Assembly: GCA_964459515.1 (NCBI GenBank)
Contig: CAYWML010000037.1
Location: 1-13,671 of the forward strand
From: Scatosoma sp964459515
Lineage (GTDB): Bacteria; Bacillota; Clostridia; Christensenellales; Borkfalkiaceae
DNA length: 13,671 nt
Direction: 5' to 3'
Shown: in pieces, positions 13,511-13,671 of the stretch
Position numbering within the stretch: position 1 is the first letter of the stretch
How the letters are laid out: the number at the start of each line of letters is the position of its first letter
Position numbers and translations under genes: made by a program
Notes under the pieces: generated by a model
What the model was told of the DNA's origin: nothing
The model's database searches: none
The model's input: only the letters and a program-made list of their open reading frames with translations

Positions 13511-13587
13511 GGCGGCGTAGCTTAGTTGGTTAGAGCGATCGGTTCATACCCGATAGGTCATAAGTTCGAATCTCATCGCCGCTACCA
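13511..13587 (+). tRNA. tRNA-Met (CAU), elongator
   Basis: Full cloverleaf with encoded CCA; anticodon CAT at 13545-13547. Acceptor GGCGGCG pairs with CGCCGCT, with G1-U72. Anticodon stem ATCGG/CCGAT. The T stem ATAAG/CTCAT has an A-C mismatch at 51:63. A lysidine-modified tRNA-Ile with a CAU anticodon is the alternative; the acceptor stem looks more like elongator Met. Confidence 0.88.
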
Positions 13588-13620
13588 TGATAACAATGCG
13601 GAATTTTCGTTTTATAATGA

Positions 13621-13671
13621 GGCCCGTTGGTCAAGCGGTTAAGACACCACCCTTTCACGGTGGTAACATGG
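13621..13671 (+). tRNA. tRNA-Glu (UUC), cut by window end
   Basis: Begins GGCCCGTTGGTCAAGCGGTT, typical of tRNA-Glu. Anticodon stem CCACC/GGTGG encloses the loop CTTTCAC, with TTC at 13654-13656. The T arm and 3' acceptor strand lie beyond the window. Confidence 0.95.

Noticed and set aside
13613..13618. TATAAT just before tRNA-Glu as its own promoter
   Set aside because: It ends two bases before the tRNA, so transcription would begin inside the gene, and no -35 is visible at the right distance.

Overview
The window looks like chromosomal DNA of a spore-forming or spore-gene-bearing Firmicute, most likely an uncultured Clostridia lineage. Three things point there: a full-length SpoIVA, a lysine-riboswitch-controlled asd-dapA-dapB operon, and Clostridia-type hypothetical families (DUF3899, DUF624/YesL, bacterial PH). 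Most genes are GC-rich and heavy in CG-containing codons, which is unusual for classical clostridia. Placement below class level is a guess.

Layout. (1) 1-932, + strand: the C-terminal part of an OppF-type oligopeptide transporter ATPase, then a small DUF3899 membrane protein. (2) 933-1330: no gene; several copies of a short palindromic intergenic repeat and a two-way terminator. (3) 1331-2131: an AT-rich two-gene island with divergent XRE repressor and PH-domain membrane protein. Their shared promoter region carries two copies of a palindromic operator, one in each promoter spacer. (4) 2161-5367, - strand: a sigma-A promoter, lysine riboswitch, terminator, then asd, dapA and dapB, closed by a second two-way terminator. 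(5) 5368-5770: a divergent promoter and a long leader containing another copy of the intergenic repeat. (6) 5771-11266, + strand: a DUF624-like membrane protein, a SAM methyltransferase, hslO (Hsp33), a TPR protein and a HEAT-like protein. The last four are packed tightly enough to be one operon. (7) 11291-12887: a candidate sigma-E promoter overlapping a terminator, then spoIVA. (8) 12888-13277: a possible three-way-junction RNA leading into a 51-codon gene of unknown function. (9) 13352-13671: a strong sigma-A promoter and a tRNA cluster (fMet, elongator Met, Glu; the last is cut by the window edge).

How it works together. The asd-dapA-dapB genes carry aspartyl phosphate to tetrahydrodipicolinate, on the path to lysine and diaminopimelate. 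The riboswitch would shut them off when lysine is plentiful. SpoIVA is the ATP-driven basement layer of the spore coat. The XRE/PH pair looks like a self-contained, possibly acquired, repressor-target module. No complete unknown defence or mobile system is visible. The least explained parts are the folded RNA region after spoIVA, the XRE/PH module, and the TPR/HEAT pair attached to hslO.
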